Below the pieces are notes generated by a model. That model made no database searches and was not told the DNA's origin. It saw nothing but the letters and a program-made list of their open reading frames with translations. Source: a virus. From it: a stretch of DNA of 31,114 nucleotides. Both the position numbers and the translations under genes were made by a program. The stretch covers positions 1-31,114 of the IMG/VR virus record IMGVR_UViG_3300008108_000311. The stretch is one strand, 5' to 3'. Of this stretch, positions 14,646 through 22,391 are shown in pieces. Within the stretch, counting starts at the first letter, position 1. The number at the start of each line of letters is the position of its first letter.

Positions 14646-15389
14646 GTGTACTCTACATCTGTTTATAATTACATCCCTAGATATCAGGTAGTTTTATACT
14701 CTGGACAATCTAATAGGAGATATCAAATCGTGTATGCTAAAAATATAACTTTAAATAAGGGAGTTGATAACAGAATTCAATTTCAATTCCTAAATCAGGA
14801 GCAAAAATCTGTTGATATTACCGGAAAACAAATAACGTTCAGATTTATTGACTCTAGTGGAGCTGAAATTCAGTTACAGAAAACAGTTGAAAGTTTTCTT
14901 CCTCTAACCGGATTGGCAAACCTAACTATTACCCAATCAGATTTATTTGATATAAATGCTCAGCTAGGAAGTTATAGTTTAGAAATTACCGACGGTAATT
15001 TAAATTTACCAGCTTTTGTTAACAGTGAAGCAGGAGCGCGGGGAGTTTGTCAAATAGTTGATAGTGTATTACCAAAACATCTTCCTAGTGTTACAATAAC
15101 TATACCATCTCACGGCGAAGTATCCAACACTGGAACAACATATTATAGCAGTGTATTAAGTTTATATGGTGCAAAATATTTAACTTTACAGACTAATTTG
15201 GCAAACTACTCAGGTAACATAAATGTATTGGGTTCAACCGAACCTGATTCAGATTGGTATACGATTGAATCACTAAACTTTAGTACAAGCAATCTCACAA
15301 TCGGCACGACAATAGAAGGTTTCCATCCATATATTAAACTAGAGTTTGTATCTACTGGCGGAAACGTAGATTCAATTTTAGCTAGATAA
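14646..15389 (+). CDS. Probable virion protein with BppU-like N-terminal beta domain, 247 aa
   Basis: Residues 32-80 (KNITLNKGVDNRIQFQFLN, then VDITGKQITFRFIDSSG) resemble the beta-sandwich at the N-terminus of BppU-type baseplate and fibre proteins. The rest is Ser/Thr/Asn-rich and beta-strand-like, including VLGSTEPDSDWYTIESLNFS, typical of virion surface parts. The start is GTG with AAAGG about 9 nt upstream; no ATG is available nearby. A late-type element and monocistronic position support a structural role. Exact role (baseplate, tail or head decoration) cannot be told. Confidence 0.68.
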   Translation: MYSTSVYNYIPRYQVVLYSGQSNRRYQIVYAKNITLNKGVDNRIQFQFLNQEQKSVDITGKQITFRFIDSSGAEIQLQKTVESFLPLTGLANLTITQSDLFDINAQLGSYSLEITDGNLNLPAFVNSEAGARGVCQIVDSVLPKHLPSVTITIPSHGEVSNTGTTYYSSVLSLYGAKYLTLQTNLANYSGNINVLGSTEPDSDWYTIESLNFSTSNLTIGTTIEGFHPYIKLEFVSTGGNVDSILAR

Positions 15390-15403
15390 TAATTACCAAA
15401 CTC

Positions 15404-15432
15404 TTGCTTTTACAATAATAATATGCTATAAT
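15404..15432 (+). promoter_or_regulatory. Extended -10 promoter for a leaderless primase transcript
   Basis: TTGCTT (15404-15409), 17-bp spacer and TATAAT (15427-15432) with an extended TGC just before it. The ATG at 15439 follows after exactly 6 nt, with no Shine-Dalgarno. Confidence 0.75.
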
Positions 15433-15438
15433 TATAGT

Positions 15439-16404
15439 ATGTTTGATATCCTATCAATACTTCCTAATCGAAAAAAGCTTACTCAAGGTGGTTGGTATAG
15501 CTTTAACGCAGTGTGTTGTGACAAAAGAGGTCATAAGCCTGATCGCAGGCAAAGAGGAGGAATCAAGATAGATGGAAACAACTGGACGTATAATTGCTTT
15601 AACTGTTCTTACAGTTGTCATTACGAGTTAGGTAGAAGTTTATCCAAACGAGTGCGAGAATTACTTAAGTGGTGTGGTATAGACGAATCACAAATTCAAA
15701 GATGGAATTTAGAAAGCTTACAAAATAAAGATTTACTCGACTTTACTAAAAAGTTTACAAGAGAAAAACCACTTCAGTTTATACAAAAACGATTACCTGA
15801 CTGTGAATTATTAGATGATAAAAATTCTAATCACAAAAAATACATTGATTACTTGATAGCTAGAAAAATAGACTATACTTCTTATCAATTTTATGTTGCA
15901 CCATTTGATGAGGGTAGAAATGCAAATAGAATTATAATTCCATACTACTACAACAGTGAAATTGTAGGCCATACGAGTAGGTTTTTAGATGATAGAGCTC
16001 CAAAATATATCAATGATCAACAGTCAGGTTATGTGTTTGGATATGATAGGCAACAGTCTGATTGGCAAGTAGCAATACTTATGGAAGGGATATTTGATGC
16101 CTTATCTATTGATGGATTGGCTTTAACTCATAATACAATTAATGATGATCAGGCAAGACTAATAAAACAATTGAACAAGCAGATTATTTTTGTTCCTGAC
16201 AGGGATAAAACAGGATTTGAAACGTGTGACAGAGCCTTAGAATTAGGTTATCAAGTAAGTATACCTAATTGGGGACCTGACGTAAAGGACGTAAATGATG
16301 CAGTAATAAAATATGGCAAACTAGCTACATTGTTAAGTATAATACAGAATACGACAACGAGTAAAATAAAAATAGAAATGATGAGGAAACGAATTGGTAA
16401 CTGA
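15439..16404 (+). CDS. DNA primase (gp61-like)
   Basis: Makes RNA primers with the gp41 helicase. An N-terminal zinc-binding region contains C26/C27, H32, C53 and C56 (the NCFNC motif, with C60 nearby). The TOPRIM core is ILMEGIFDALSI with E216, then FVPDRDKTG with D254 and D256, and a final DVKDVNDAV. The 321 aa are similar to T4 gp61 (342 aa). It overlaps the helicase gene by 11 nt, so primase and helicase are co-translated. Confidence 0.9.
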   Translation: MFDILSILPNRKKLTQGGWYSFNAVCCDKRGHKPDRRQRGGIKIDGNNWTYNCFNCSYSCHYELGRSLSKRVRELLKWCGIDESQIQRWNLESLQNKDLLDFTKKFTREKPLQFIQKRLPDCELLDDKNSNHKKYIDYLIARKIDYTSYQFYVAPFDEGRNANRIIIPYYYNSEIVGHTSRFLDDRAPKYINDQQSGYVFGYDRQQSDWQVAILMEGIFDALSIDGLALTHNTINDDQARLIKQLNKQIIFVPDRDKTGFETCDRALELGYQVSIPNWGPDVKDVNDAVIKYGKLATLLSIIQNTTTSKIKIEMMRKRIGN

Positions 16405-17812
16405 TTATAATATAGATGTTCAAAAACTTTTCTTGCGCATGATGGTAACTAATGGAGAATTATACACAAGAGTAAGTAACATCATGAATGCTGAAAACTT
16501 TGACAAGTCGTTACGACCTGTTGCAAAATTTTTTAAAGAACATTCAGAAAAATATAATGTGTTACCTGAACCAGATCAAATACAGGCCACATGTTCTATA
16601 GAAATTATACCAATTCCTGAATTATCAACAGGGCATTATGAATGGTTTTTGGATGAATTTGAAAAGTTTACTCGCAGACAAGAATTAGAACGTGCAATAT
16701 TAAAAGCAGCGGATCTATTGGAAAAAGGTAATTACGACCCAGTTGAAAAATTGGTGAAAGATGCAGTTCAAATTAGTATAACAAAAGATATGGGTACTGA
16801 TTATTTTGCTGATCCTCGCGGTAGATTAATGGCACTAAAAAGCAATAATGGACAGATCAGCACTGGTTGGCCCACTGTTGATAGTAAGTTATATGGCGGA
16901 TTCAATCGAGGTGAACTACAAATCTTTGCAGGTGGTTCGGGATCAGGTAAGAGTCTGTTTATGCAAAATCTTGCTGTCAACTGGAGTCAAGCAGGACTTA
17001 ATGGTATCTATGCTACTCTTGAACTTGCTGAGGGCTTATGTTCAATGCGTATAGATAGCATGATGACAGAAACTAGCAGCCGTGATATTTTTAAAAGCAT
17101 TGATGACATTGAAATGAAAGTCAGAATGTTGGCAAAAAAAGCCGGTAAGTTGCAAATCAAATATTTGCCGGCACAGAGTACAGTAAATGACTTACGAGCA
17201 TATTGTAAGGAGTATGAGATTAAGACTGGTGCAAAGATTGATTTTCTTTGTATTGACTATCTTGATCTCCTTATGCCCGTCAGCGCAAAGGTCAGCCCAT
17301 CAGACTTGTTTATTAAGGACAAGTATGTATCGGAAGAATTGCGTAATTTGTCTAAAGAATTGAACGTGCTGCTAGTTACAGCCAGTCAATTGAATCGTAG
17401 TGCAGTCGAAGAAATTGAATTCGACCATAGTCATATCTCAGGTGGTATTTCTAAGATTAACACAGCAGATAATGTATTTGGTATATTCACAAGTCGCAGT
17501 ATGCGAGAGCGTGGGCAATATCAGATTCAGCTTATGAAAACACGTAGTAGTTCAGGGGTAGGGACTAAAATTGAACTTGAGTTTAATGTAGAAACGCTGC
17601 GTATTACAGATCCGGGCGAAGATAGTCAGAGTGCTAATGTAAAATATAATAACCCTCAGCCCAGCCCTAATGATATAATGTCTAGGTTAAAACCAACGGC
17701 AAAGGTCAGCCCTACGCATGAAAGCGAGGTTATAGACGAACACGTTCCTAAAGTAATAGCTGATGTACAAAGTGCTAAATTAAAAGCTATGCTTAATAGT
17801 CTTAAAAAGTGA
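16394..17812 (+). CDS. 41: Replicative DNA helicase gp41 (DnaB family)
   Basis: Hexameric 5'-3' helicase moving on the lagging strand. The N-terminal helical domain (about 1-130) is followed by a RecA-like domain. Walker A is GGSGSGKS (180-187), the catalytic Glu lies in YATLELAEG (E211), Walker B is FLCIDYLDLL (284-293), and SQLNRSAVEE (382-391) matches the DnaB motif 3 region. A Pro/Ser-rich C-terminal tail follows about residue 415. The start is TTG, with GAGGA about 7 nt upstream inside the primase gene. Confidence 0.93.
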   Translation: MVTDYNIDVQKLFLRMMVTNGELYTRVSNIMNAENFDKSLRPVAKFFKEHSEKYNVLPEPDQIQATCSIEIIPIPELSTGHYEWFLDEFEKFTRRQELERAILKAADLLEKGNYDPVEKLVKDAVQISITKDMGTDYFADPRGRLMALKSNNGQISTGWPTVDSKLYGGFNRGELQIFAGGSGSGKSLFMQNLAVNWSQAGLNGIYATLELAEGLCSMRIDSMMTETSSRDIFKSIDDIEMKVRMLAKKAGKLQIKYLPAQSTVNDLRAYCKEYEIKTGAKIDFLCIDYLDLLMPVSAKVSPSDLFIKDKYVSEELRNLSKELNVLLVTASQLNRSAVEEIEFDHSHISGGISKINTADNVFGIFTSRSMRERGQYQIQLMKTRSSSGVGTKIELEFNVETLRITDPGEDSQSANVKYNNPQPSPNDIMSRLKPTAKVSPTHESEVIDEHVPKVIADVQSAKLKAMLNSLKK

Positions 17813-17819
17813 TAAATAT
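17811..17819 (+). promoter_or_regulatory. Candidate late promoter, GATAAATAT
   Basis: GATAAATAT overlaps the helicase stop and is 16 nt before the ATG at 17836. It marks the switch from replication genes to late-type genes. Confidence 0.5.
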
Positions 17820-17835
17820 TAAGGGGAACTCTATT

Positions 17836-18069
17836 ATGGAACGCAAAACTAAAAGTTTATTAGAAGAATTGGAGGCACTAGGAAACAACCGTGACACCAA
17901 ACACATCATAGAGAGTCGTGCCCACAATATTATTACCAGCGCAATTAATCTTGTAGAGATGATTAATAAGCACTATGATCCTGAAAAAGCTGCTATTCTT
18001 GAGAAAAAACTGCTGAGTGCAATTAAAAGCAAAGATCAAGAAAGATTTACAAAAAGCATAAGAAAATGA
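17836..18069 (+). CDS. Small helical basic protein, 77 aa
   Basis: Function not recognised. MERKTKSLLEELEALGNN, a central helix (AHNIITSAINLVEMINK) and the ending KKLLSAIKSKDQERFTKSIRK make a compact two- or three-helix protein. The ATG at 17836 is chosen over a GTG at 17809 because AAGGGGAA lies 7 nt upstream. ATGA overlap with the next gene. The C-terminal AIKSKD is weakly reminiscent of prohead core protein gp67, which is not enough to name it. Confidence 0.78.
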   Translation: MERKTKSLLEELEALGNNRDTKHIIESRAHNIITSAINLVEMINKHYDPEKAAILEKKLLSAIKSKDQERFTKSIRK

Positions 18070-18800
18070 GATTACAGGATGTAAGTACAAGAGTAGATGA
18101 AGCAGTTCTTGACCTTGTACAGGGCCAAGTAGACCCAAACGGAAACAGTCTTTCAAAAACCCAATCAAAAAACATACAGGCTAAAATGAATTTTAGAAAC
18201 ATTTTTGTAAAAAAAATGATCGGAATTCTACAGGGACAATGGCCTGAGGTAGATAAAAGACAACAGGAATTACAGCAACAGGCTGAACTAGTTCAACAGC
18301 AGATGCAAGCAAAAGTCAAAAACTATCAGTTTAATAAAAATCCAGCTGCTGCAGAAGCAGAAAGGTATGCAGCGCAAACCCCTGCTCCTGGAGTTGTTCA
18401 GTCTGAGTCATATGACTTTAATGAAATGTTTAGGAAAGCAATTTTTGAAGCAGAAGCACCTGCTCAGCCACCGCAAACTGTAAAACTTACAATGGCTGAT
18501 TATATTATAAAAGTTGTGCAGCAATATATGCAGGGAGTTGATTTGACTCAAAGTATGAAGCAAATTACAGACTTAGCTAAGATGATTGAATTTACGTATA
18601 GGAAAAATGGAGGTGTGCCTGCTTTAAGACAACTAGGGGATTTACTCTATGATCTAGCTGCTGCACGTAAGGCTGAGACCCAACCGCCCGAAGAAAAAGA
18701 ACCAGAATCACAAGAAGTTCAAGAAATACTATACAAATTTAAATTATTGGACCAAAATGAGAGAAAAGAACTTATGGCCCAATTACAAAAACTAACTTAA
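18066..18800 (+). CDS. Gln-rich helical late protein, 244 aa
   Basis: Function unknown. The N-terminal half (about 70-100) is a Gln-rich coiled-coil-like helix (QQELQQQAELVQQQMQ). Two further helical blocks surround an Ala/Pro linker at about 110-120 and at 135-145. The C-terminal part (FKLLDQNERKELMAQLQKL) is again helical. Such composition fits a scaffold, core or internal virion protein. Coupled by ATGA to the preceding small protein and in the same late-type unit. Confidence 0.75.
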   Translation: MRLQDVSTRVDEAVLDLVQGQVDPNGNSLSKTQSKNIQAKMNFRNIFVKKMIGILQGQWPEVDKRQQELQQQAELVQQQMQAKVKNYQFNKNPAAAEAERYAAQTPAPGVVQSESYDFNEMFRKAIFEAEAPAQPPQTVKLTMADYIIKVVQQYMQGVDLTQSMKQITDLAKMIEFTYRKNGGVPALRQLGDLLYDLAAARKAETQPPEEKEPESQEVQEILYKFKLLDQNERKELMAQLQKLT

Positions 18801-18834
18801 AATTAGCATAAGATACCCATTTTTTTATAAAAGG

Positions 18835-18842
18835 AATAAATA
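18835..18842 (+). promoter_or_regulatory. Candidate late promoter, AATAAATA
   Basis: GGAATAAATAAAAG lies 43 nt before the ATG at 18886, matching the word before the 14646 gene. AAGGAAT provides the ribosome-binding site. Confidence 0.45.
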
Positions 18843-18885
18843 AAAGTAGAGCCTTTGTGCTCACATTTTATAAGGAATAGATATC

Positions 18886-19260
18886 ATGGCATATTTTACA
18901 AAAGTACACGGTGACTTTAAACAATTAATGAACTACGATGCTCCTAGTTATACAGTAGGATCATTAAACGCAATTACAGCAAACGTTACAGTACAACCAC
19001 AAGGTCCAAAACTAGACTTCTTTACTATCACAGGTAATGGAACACAAGTTTTAGACAACATCTCTACTGTTTTTCAAACAGTTCAGCAATTAGCTACAAT
19101 TCATATATATGAATTCAGCGATGCTGGAGATGATGATAGTTTAGCAATCGCTATTTACCCAACTGGTGCATGGACTACAGTAACATTAGACAATGAGTTG
19201 TCAAATGCTTGGACAAGTGCTAACGTTTCAGTATCATCAAGCGCAACATTCACAAACTAA
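18886..19260 (+). CDS. Probable virion protein, own promoter and terminator, 124 aa
   Basis: Ser/Thr/Asn/Val-rich, all-beta sequence with no Cys and few charged residues, e.g. ITANVTVQPQGPKLDFFTITG and SDAGDDDSLAIAIYPTGAW. It is a compact single-domain protein. Transcribed alone between a late-type element and a strong hairpin terminator, an arrangement typical of an abundant virion product such as a decoration or tail component. No homologue was recognised, so the structural role is inference. Confidence 0.75.
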   Translation: MAYFTKVHGDFKQLMNYDAPSYTVGSLNAITANVTVQPQGPKLDFFTITGNGTQVLDNISTVFQTVQQLATIHIYEFSDAGDDDSLAIAIYPTGAWTTVTLDNELSNAWTSANVSVSSSATFTN

Positions 19261-19280
19261 TTTAATTTAGTTTACAACAA

Positions 19281-19306
19281 AGCCCGCAAATTCTGCGGGC
19301 TTTTTT
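19281..19306 (+). terminator. Intrinsic terminator after the 18886 gene
   Basis: AGCCCGCA (19281-19288) and TGCGGGCT (19294-19301) form an 8-bp GC-rich stem with a 5-nt loop, followed by TTTTT. It is 20 nt after the stop codon. Confidence 0.92.
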
Positions 19307-19311
19307 ACCTT

Positions 19312-19319
19312 TATAAATA
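19312..19319 (+). promoter_or_regulatory. Late promoter TATAAATA abutting a start codon
   Basis: TATAAATA, the exact T4 late element, ends 5 nt before the ATG at 19325. T4 late transcription starts 6 nt after the element, so the transcript would start at the ATG itself. Confidence 0.6.
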
Positions 19320-19324
19320 ACGTT

Positions 19325-19777
19325 ATGACGAAATTAAGATGTTATACATTGTTCGATATAACAAAAAGCAATGTCACCAATAAAAAAAGTGTACTTTTTG
19401 GTTCAGAAGAAGAAAATTTATACTGGCAAAATCGAAGAAATACACAGTGTAATCTAGATACCATTGTTCAGGTAATTTCATTAAGGGCACAACCTGAGGA
19501 TATAACTGAGCCTGTAAAACAAGATTTGTCTACAACAGAACATGAATTTGGATTTTTCTACAATAATGAAGAAAATTTGTCATACTGGTCTTTTGAGTTT
19601 TCTGTAAACTATAAAGGGGTATTTTCTGATGGTGAAGAAGATTTGGGAGCTTTATATTCTGACTGTCAATCTGTACCAATGATTAAGAGTATTAATGACA
19701 TTAAACAACTTCCGTCTTTTTTAGACGTTAGTCCTGAATTACGAAACATATATTTTAGGGTTTTTACAAATGAATGA
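19325..19777 (+). CDS. Conserved-looking late protein, 150 aa
   Basis: RCYTLFDITKSNVTNKK, then WQNRRNTQCNLDTIVQVISL, with LYSDCQSVPMI and LDVSPELRNIYFRV towards the end, match a pattern I associate with conserved hypotheticals across marine T4-like phages. An alpha/beta protein with three Cys and no membrane segment. Function unknown. Overlaps the next gene by 8 nt, so translation is coupled. Confidence 0.82.
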   Translation: MTKLRCYTLFDITKSNVTNKKSVLFGSEEENLYWQNRRNTQCNLDTIVQVISLRAQPEDITEPVKQDLSTTEHEFGFFYNNEENLSYWSFEFSVNYKGVFSDGEEDLGALYSDCQSVPMIKSINDIKQLPSFLDVSPELRNIYFRVFTNE

Positions 19778-20246
19778 CATTGATTTATATGAAGTTTTTA
19801 AAAAGATGCTTGATCAAAATACGGTCAACAGTCTTAAAAAATATATCATTCTCCCCGATCATGATAGTTATCAAGTTTTTGAAAAATATAACATAAAAAG
19901 AACTAAAATTGGTTTTAAAGTCACTTCAAATACATCTGATAAAACACACATATTTTCATCAGCCAAATATGCTCTTGCATACTGTACAATGGACAATAGA
20001 AATAAAGTAGTTGAAAGTCAGCGCATTTGTTTTTTGGATTCTACCCTAGCATCAATTAAAATTTCACTAAAATTATACGAAAAATACAGCAAACAGACTA
20101 AATTACAGGACAAAAAACATATCTATCATAACAAAATTTTAGAGGGTAAACTTAAACAAAAGCTAATCTTAAAAGAATTAGACGATTTTTCATTAAAGGC
20201 CAAACAATATCACCTAAGCTCTATACCCAAAAGTTCCTACAAATAA
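19770..20246 (+). CDS. Basic conserved-looking phage protein, 158 aa
   Basis: Function unknown. The N-terminal half has FEKYNIKRTKIGFKVTSNTS and the SSAKYALAYCTMDNRNKVVE block, followed by a long Lys-rich C-terminal helix. The layout fits conserved hypotheticals of cyanophage-type genomes as I recall them. Lys-rich composition could reflect nucleic-acid or virion contact. Coupled to the preceding gene. Confidence 0.8.
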   Translation: MNDIDLYEVFKKMLDQNTVNSLKKYIILPDHDSYQVFEKYNIKRTKIGFKVTSNTSDKTHIFSSAKYALAYCTMDNRNKVVESQRICFLDSTLASIKISLKLYEKYSKQTKLQDKKHIYHNKILEGKLKQKLILKELDDFSLKAKQYHLSSIPKSSYK

Positions 20247-20256
20247 TTTAATTTAA

Positions 20257-20265
20257 GATAAATAC
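20257..20265 (+). promoter_or_regulatory. Candidate late promoter, GATAAATAC
   Basis: GATAAATAC lies 23 nt before the ATG at 20289. The sequence after it (CTATATCATCTTT to ACTATG) closely matches the leader of the giant fibre gene. Confidence 0.52.
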
Positions 20266-20288
20266 TATATCATCTTTCGGGAAAAACT

Positions 20289-21005
20289 ATGAAACTTACA
20301 GAATTTAACCAAAAGCCCTATACAATGGCAAAAAAAGCTCTAAAAGAGAACTTTAACACAGACTTAGCATTAGAAAAATTAGATTTAAGTGCTACCAAAA
20401 GCATGTTGGGTAGGGTAAGATCCTTAATGAGTGAAGTTAAGGACAGCGACAGAATGTACTATTCTAGCGAAAACAATCCACAATATCTAAAGCTAGTTTT
20501 TATGGAGCAGGCACTTTCTGACTACTATAATGAGTTAAAATCTCAGCCAAAATATAATGCCAAAATTGTTTTAGAAGATGAGGCAATTGAAGAAGCTCAG
20601 GTAATATTAGCAGCAAAAGATATGATTGACAGCATTCAAAAAATGATTGAAGATGTATCTGATATGTTAGTAAAAGAATTACCAGCTGTTGTTGAAAGTG
20701 TAAGCGGAGAAAAGGGCGATGAAGTTGGTGAGCAGTTCAATAGTGCCGCAACAGAATCATTAACTGGATTACAGGCTGCATTAACTCAGTCCAAAGCTGG
20801 ATTACAAAGCGCCCTAAGTATAGTAAAAGGTGATGGTATGGGATTTGGTGGCATGCCAGGTATGGGAGCAGATATGGGCGCTGATATGGCCGCACCTGAC
20901 ATGGGCGGTGAAGTTGATGCAATGGCGCAGGACGCAGAAGAATTACCAACACCACCTGAAGATGAAGAAGTGCCTGCACCAAGTATAGGTCGCGGAAAAA
21001 GATAA
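20289..21005 (+). CDS. Putative virion or scaffold protein with Met/Gly/Ala tail, 238 aa
   Basis: The helical body (about 1-180) contains LDLSATKSMLGRVRSLMSEV and AAKDMIDSIQKMIEDVSDML. The tail (about 182-238) is Gly, Met, Asp, Ala and Pro-rich (GGMPGMGADMGADMAAPDM) and ends SIGRGKR. I associate this with a family annotated as virion-associated in cyanophages, but I cannot confirm it. The flexible acidic tail is consistent with a scaffold or core component. The Shine-Dalgarno is weak (GGGA). Confidence 0.78.
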   Translation: MKLTEFNQKPYTMAKKALKENFNTDLALEKLDLSATKSMLGRVRSLMSEVKDSDRMYYSSENNPQYLKLVFMEQALSDYYNELKSQPKYNAKIVLEDEAIEEAQVILAAKDMIDSIQKMIEDVSDMLVKELPAVVESVSGEKGDEVGEQFNSAATESLTGLQAALTQSKAGLQSALSIVKGDGMGFGGMPGMGADMGADMAAPDMGGEVDAMAQDAEELPTPPEDEEVPAPSIGRGKR

Positions 21006-21007
21006 TA

Positions 21008-21337
21008 ATGCGTTTATTTGAATTTGTAAACGACGATCCTTTAAGAGTTAAGTTGGTCGCTATAACCGACCAACTTAAAGATCGATATTCACATTCTAAT
21101 AAACCAATGTCAGTGGATTCATTTTTACAATTACTTAATAATAATGATATTAGTGTAGATATAAGTGATTTACGAGATATGATTTCAAAAGAACCTTTAG
21201 TAAACATAATAGATGACATTAAAGGTGATGAAGTATTTTTTAAAGGGCAGAAACAATCAGACAAAATGCCAACTAGCCCAGATGAGAAAGAAAAAACTGT
21301 GGCTAAGATGGCTCAACGTGCAAGCGACAATCGATGA
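21008..21337 (+). CDS. Small late protein, 109 aa
   Basis: Function unknown. The conserved-looking end is NIIDDIKGDEVFFKGQ, then a Ser/Pro/Asp/Glu linker and KTVAKMAQRA. The body is helical, probably a partner of the preceding gene product. Only 2 nt separate it from the previous stop, and its stop overlaps the Fe-S carrier gene (ATGA). Codons 14-24 are spanned by a perfect 12-bp inverted repeat. Confidence 0.8.
   Translation: MRLFEFVNDDPLRVKLVAITDQLKDRYSHSNKPMSVDSFLQLLNNNDISVDISDLRDMISKEPLVNIIDDIKGDEVFFKGQKQSDKMPTSPDEKEKTVAKMAQRASDNR
21048..21078 (+). repeat. Perfect 12-bp inverted repeat inside a coding region
   Basis: TTAAGTTGGTCG (21048-21059) and CGACCAACTTAA (21067-21078) pair perfectly around the loop CTATAAC. 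It lies 40 nt into the 21008 gene, without a T-tract. Confidence 0.85.
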
Positions 21338-21660
21338 TTACACTTACAGAAACAGCAGCAAAAAAAGTCAAACAAAAATTAACAAACAGAGGTAAAGGCA
21401 TAGGTATAATGATAGGAGTGCAAACTACTGGATGTAGTGGTTTAGCATATAAACTTGAATACATCGATGTTCTTCCTGAATCTGGTAGTTATATGAGTTA
21501 TCAAACCAATGATGTAATAGTCATTGTCAGTCAAAAAGACCTTCCTTATGTTGAAGGTCTTACTATGGAATACAAGCGTGAAGGACTTAATGAAGGATTT
21601 AATTTTATAAATCCAAACGAACGTGATCGCTGTGGTTGCGGGGAAAGCTTCAGAGTTTAA
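21334..21660 (+). CDS. A-type iron-sulfur cluster carrier (IscA/ErpA/HesB-like)
   Basis: Carries Fe-S clusters to apo-proteins. All three cluster-binding cysteines are present: C34 in TTGCSGLAY, and C100 and C102 in the ending DRCGCGESFRV, and the spacing is typical of the family. At 108 aa it is full length. The N-terminus ITLTETAAKKVKQKL is also typical. It may supply clusters to a phage or host enzyme during infection; the target is unknown. Start overlaps the previous stop (ATGA). Marine T4-like phages are known to carry such genes. Confidence 0.93.
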   Translation: MITLTETAAKKVKQKLTNRGKGIGIMIGVQTTGCSGLAYKLEYIDVLPESGSYMSYQTNDVIVIVSQKDLPYVEGLTMEYKREGLNEGFNFINPNERDRCGCGESFRV

Positions 21661-21669
21661 CCGAAAGTT

Positions 21670-21698
21670 TTGTATTATTATTTTTATAATGATACAAT
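21670..21698 (+). promoter_or_regulatory. Possible promoter for a leaderless nuclease transcript
   Basis: TTGTAT (21670-21675), 17-bp spacer, TACAAT (21693-21698), then 6 nt to the ATG at 21705. A TATAAT at 21685-21690 is an alternative -10 but lacks a -35 at 17 bp. Confidence 0.45.
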
Positions 21699-21704
21699 GT
21701 CTTG

Positions 21705-22391
21705 ATGTATAATCCTAATAAATTTAATTACTCACGTTTTGGCAAGGAAAGTGTAGGTGGCAAGCGTTTATATGCAACACCAGATGGTGAAAAACTTCCT
21801 AGTGTGACAACTATACTAGAGGCAACAAAATCAGAAGAAAGTAAAAAAGCACTTAACGAATGGCGTAACCGTGTGGGTCATAAACGTGCGCAAGAAATCA
21901 CAACTGAGGCCGCTGGTCGAGGCACACGTATGCACAAGTTTATTGAGGATTATATCAAAGAAGGTATCTTAAAAGAACCGGGCAGCAACCCCTATAGTAT
22001 ACAAAGTCACACAATGGCAAAATCAATTATTGAAAAAGGATTGTGCAACGTAAATGAAGCGTGGGGCGTTGAAGTACCATTATATTTTCCTAAAATCTAC
22101 GCAGGTACAACTGATCTTTGCGGTATACATGATGGTGATGAAGCTATTATGGATCATAAGCAAAGTAATAAAGTAAAAAAACGTGAATGGATTGAGGATT
22201 ATTTTATTCAATCAGCAGCGTATGCAAACGCACACAACGAGGTATACGGTACAAGAATTCGCAAAGGCGTTATCTTTATGTGTACTGCAGATAATCAATA
22301 CTTAGAATTCATCATTGAAGGTGTTGAATTTGACAAGTATACTGACGTTTGGTTCAACAAATTAGACCAATATTATTCAAAATTCCTATAG
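21705..22391 (+). CDS. PD-(D/E)XK exonuclease (RecB/MGME1-like)
   Basis: Single-stranded or end-processing DNA nuclease. Motifs in order: GRGTRMHKFIE with H77, AGTTDL with D137, MDHKQS with D150-x-K152, and YFIQSAAYANA (Q169, Y173), a complete set for the RecB-like family. At 228 aa it is about the size of phage members of the family. The ATG at 21705 is preferred over the TTG at 21702 because of its position at the predicted transcription start and because no Shine-Dalgarno supports either. Likely to act in DNA repair, recombination or host DNA breakdown. Confidence 0.88.
   Translation: MYNPNKFNYSRFGKESVGGKRLYATPDGEKLPSVTTILEATKSEESKKALNEWRNRVGHKRAQEITTEAAGRGTRMHKFIEDYIKEGILKEPGSNPYSIQSHTMAKSIIEKGLCNVNEAWGVEVPLYFPKIYAGTTDLCGIHDGDEAIMDHKQSNKVKKREWIEDYFIQSAAYANAHNEVYGTRIRKGVIFMCTADNQYLEFIIEGVEFDKYTDVWFNKLDQYYSKFL

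Noticed and set aside
20737-21264. 175-codon minus-strand frame opposite the 20289 and 21008 genes
   Set aside because: It spans two coupled plus-strand genes. Its Leu/His/Gln/Pro-rich product mirrors the Gly/Met/Asp tail codons.
21685-21690. TATAAT as the main -10 box of the nuclease gene
   Set aside because: No acceptable -35 box lies 16-18 bp upstream, while the TACAAT 8 bp downstream has TTGTAT at 17 bp. Kept only as an alternative.
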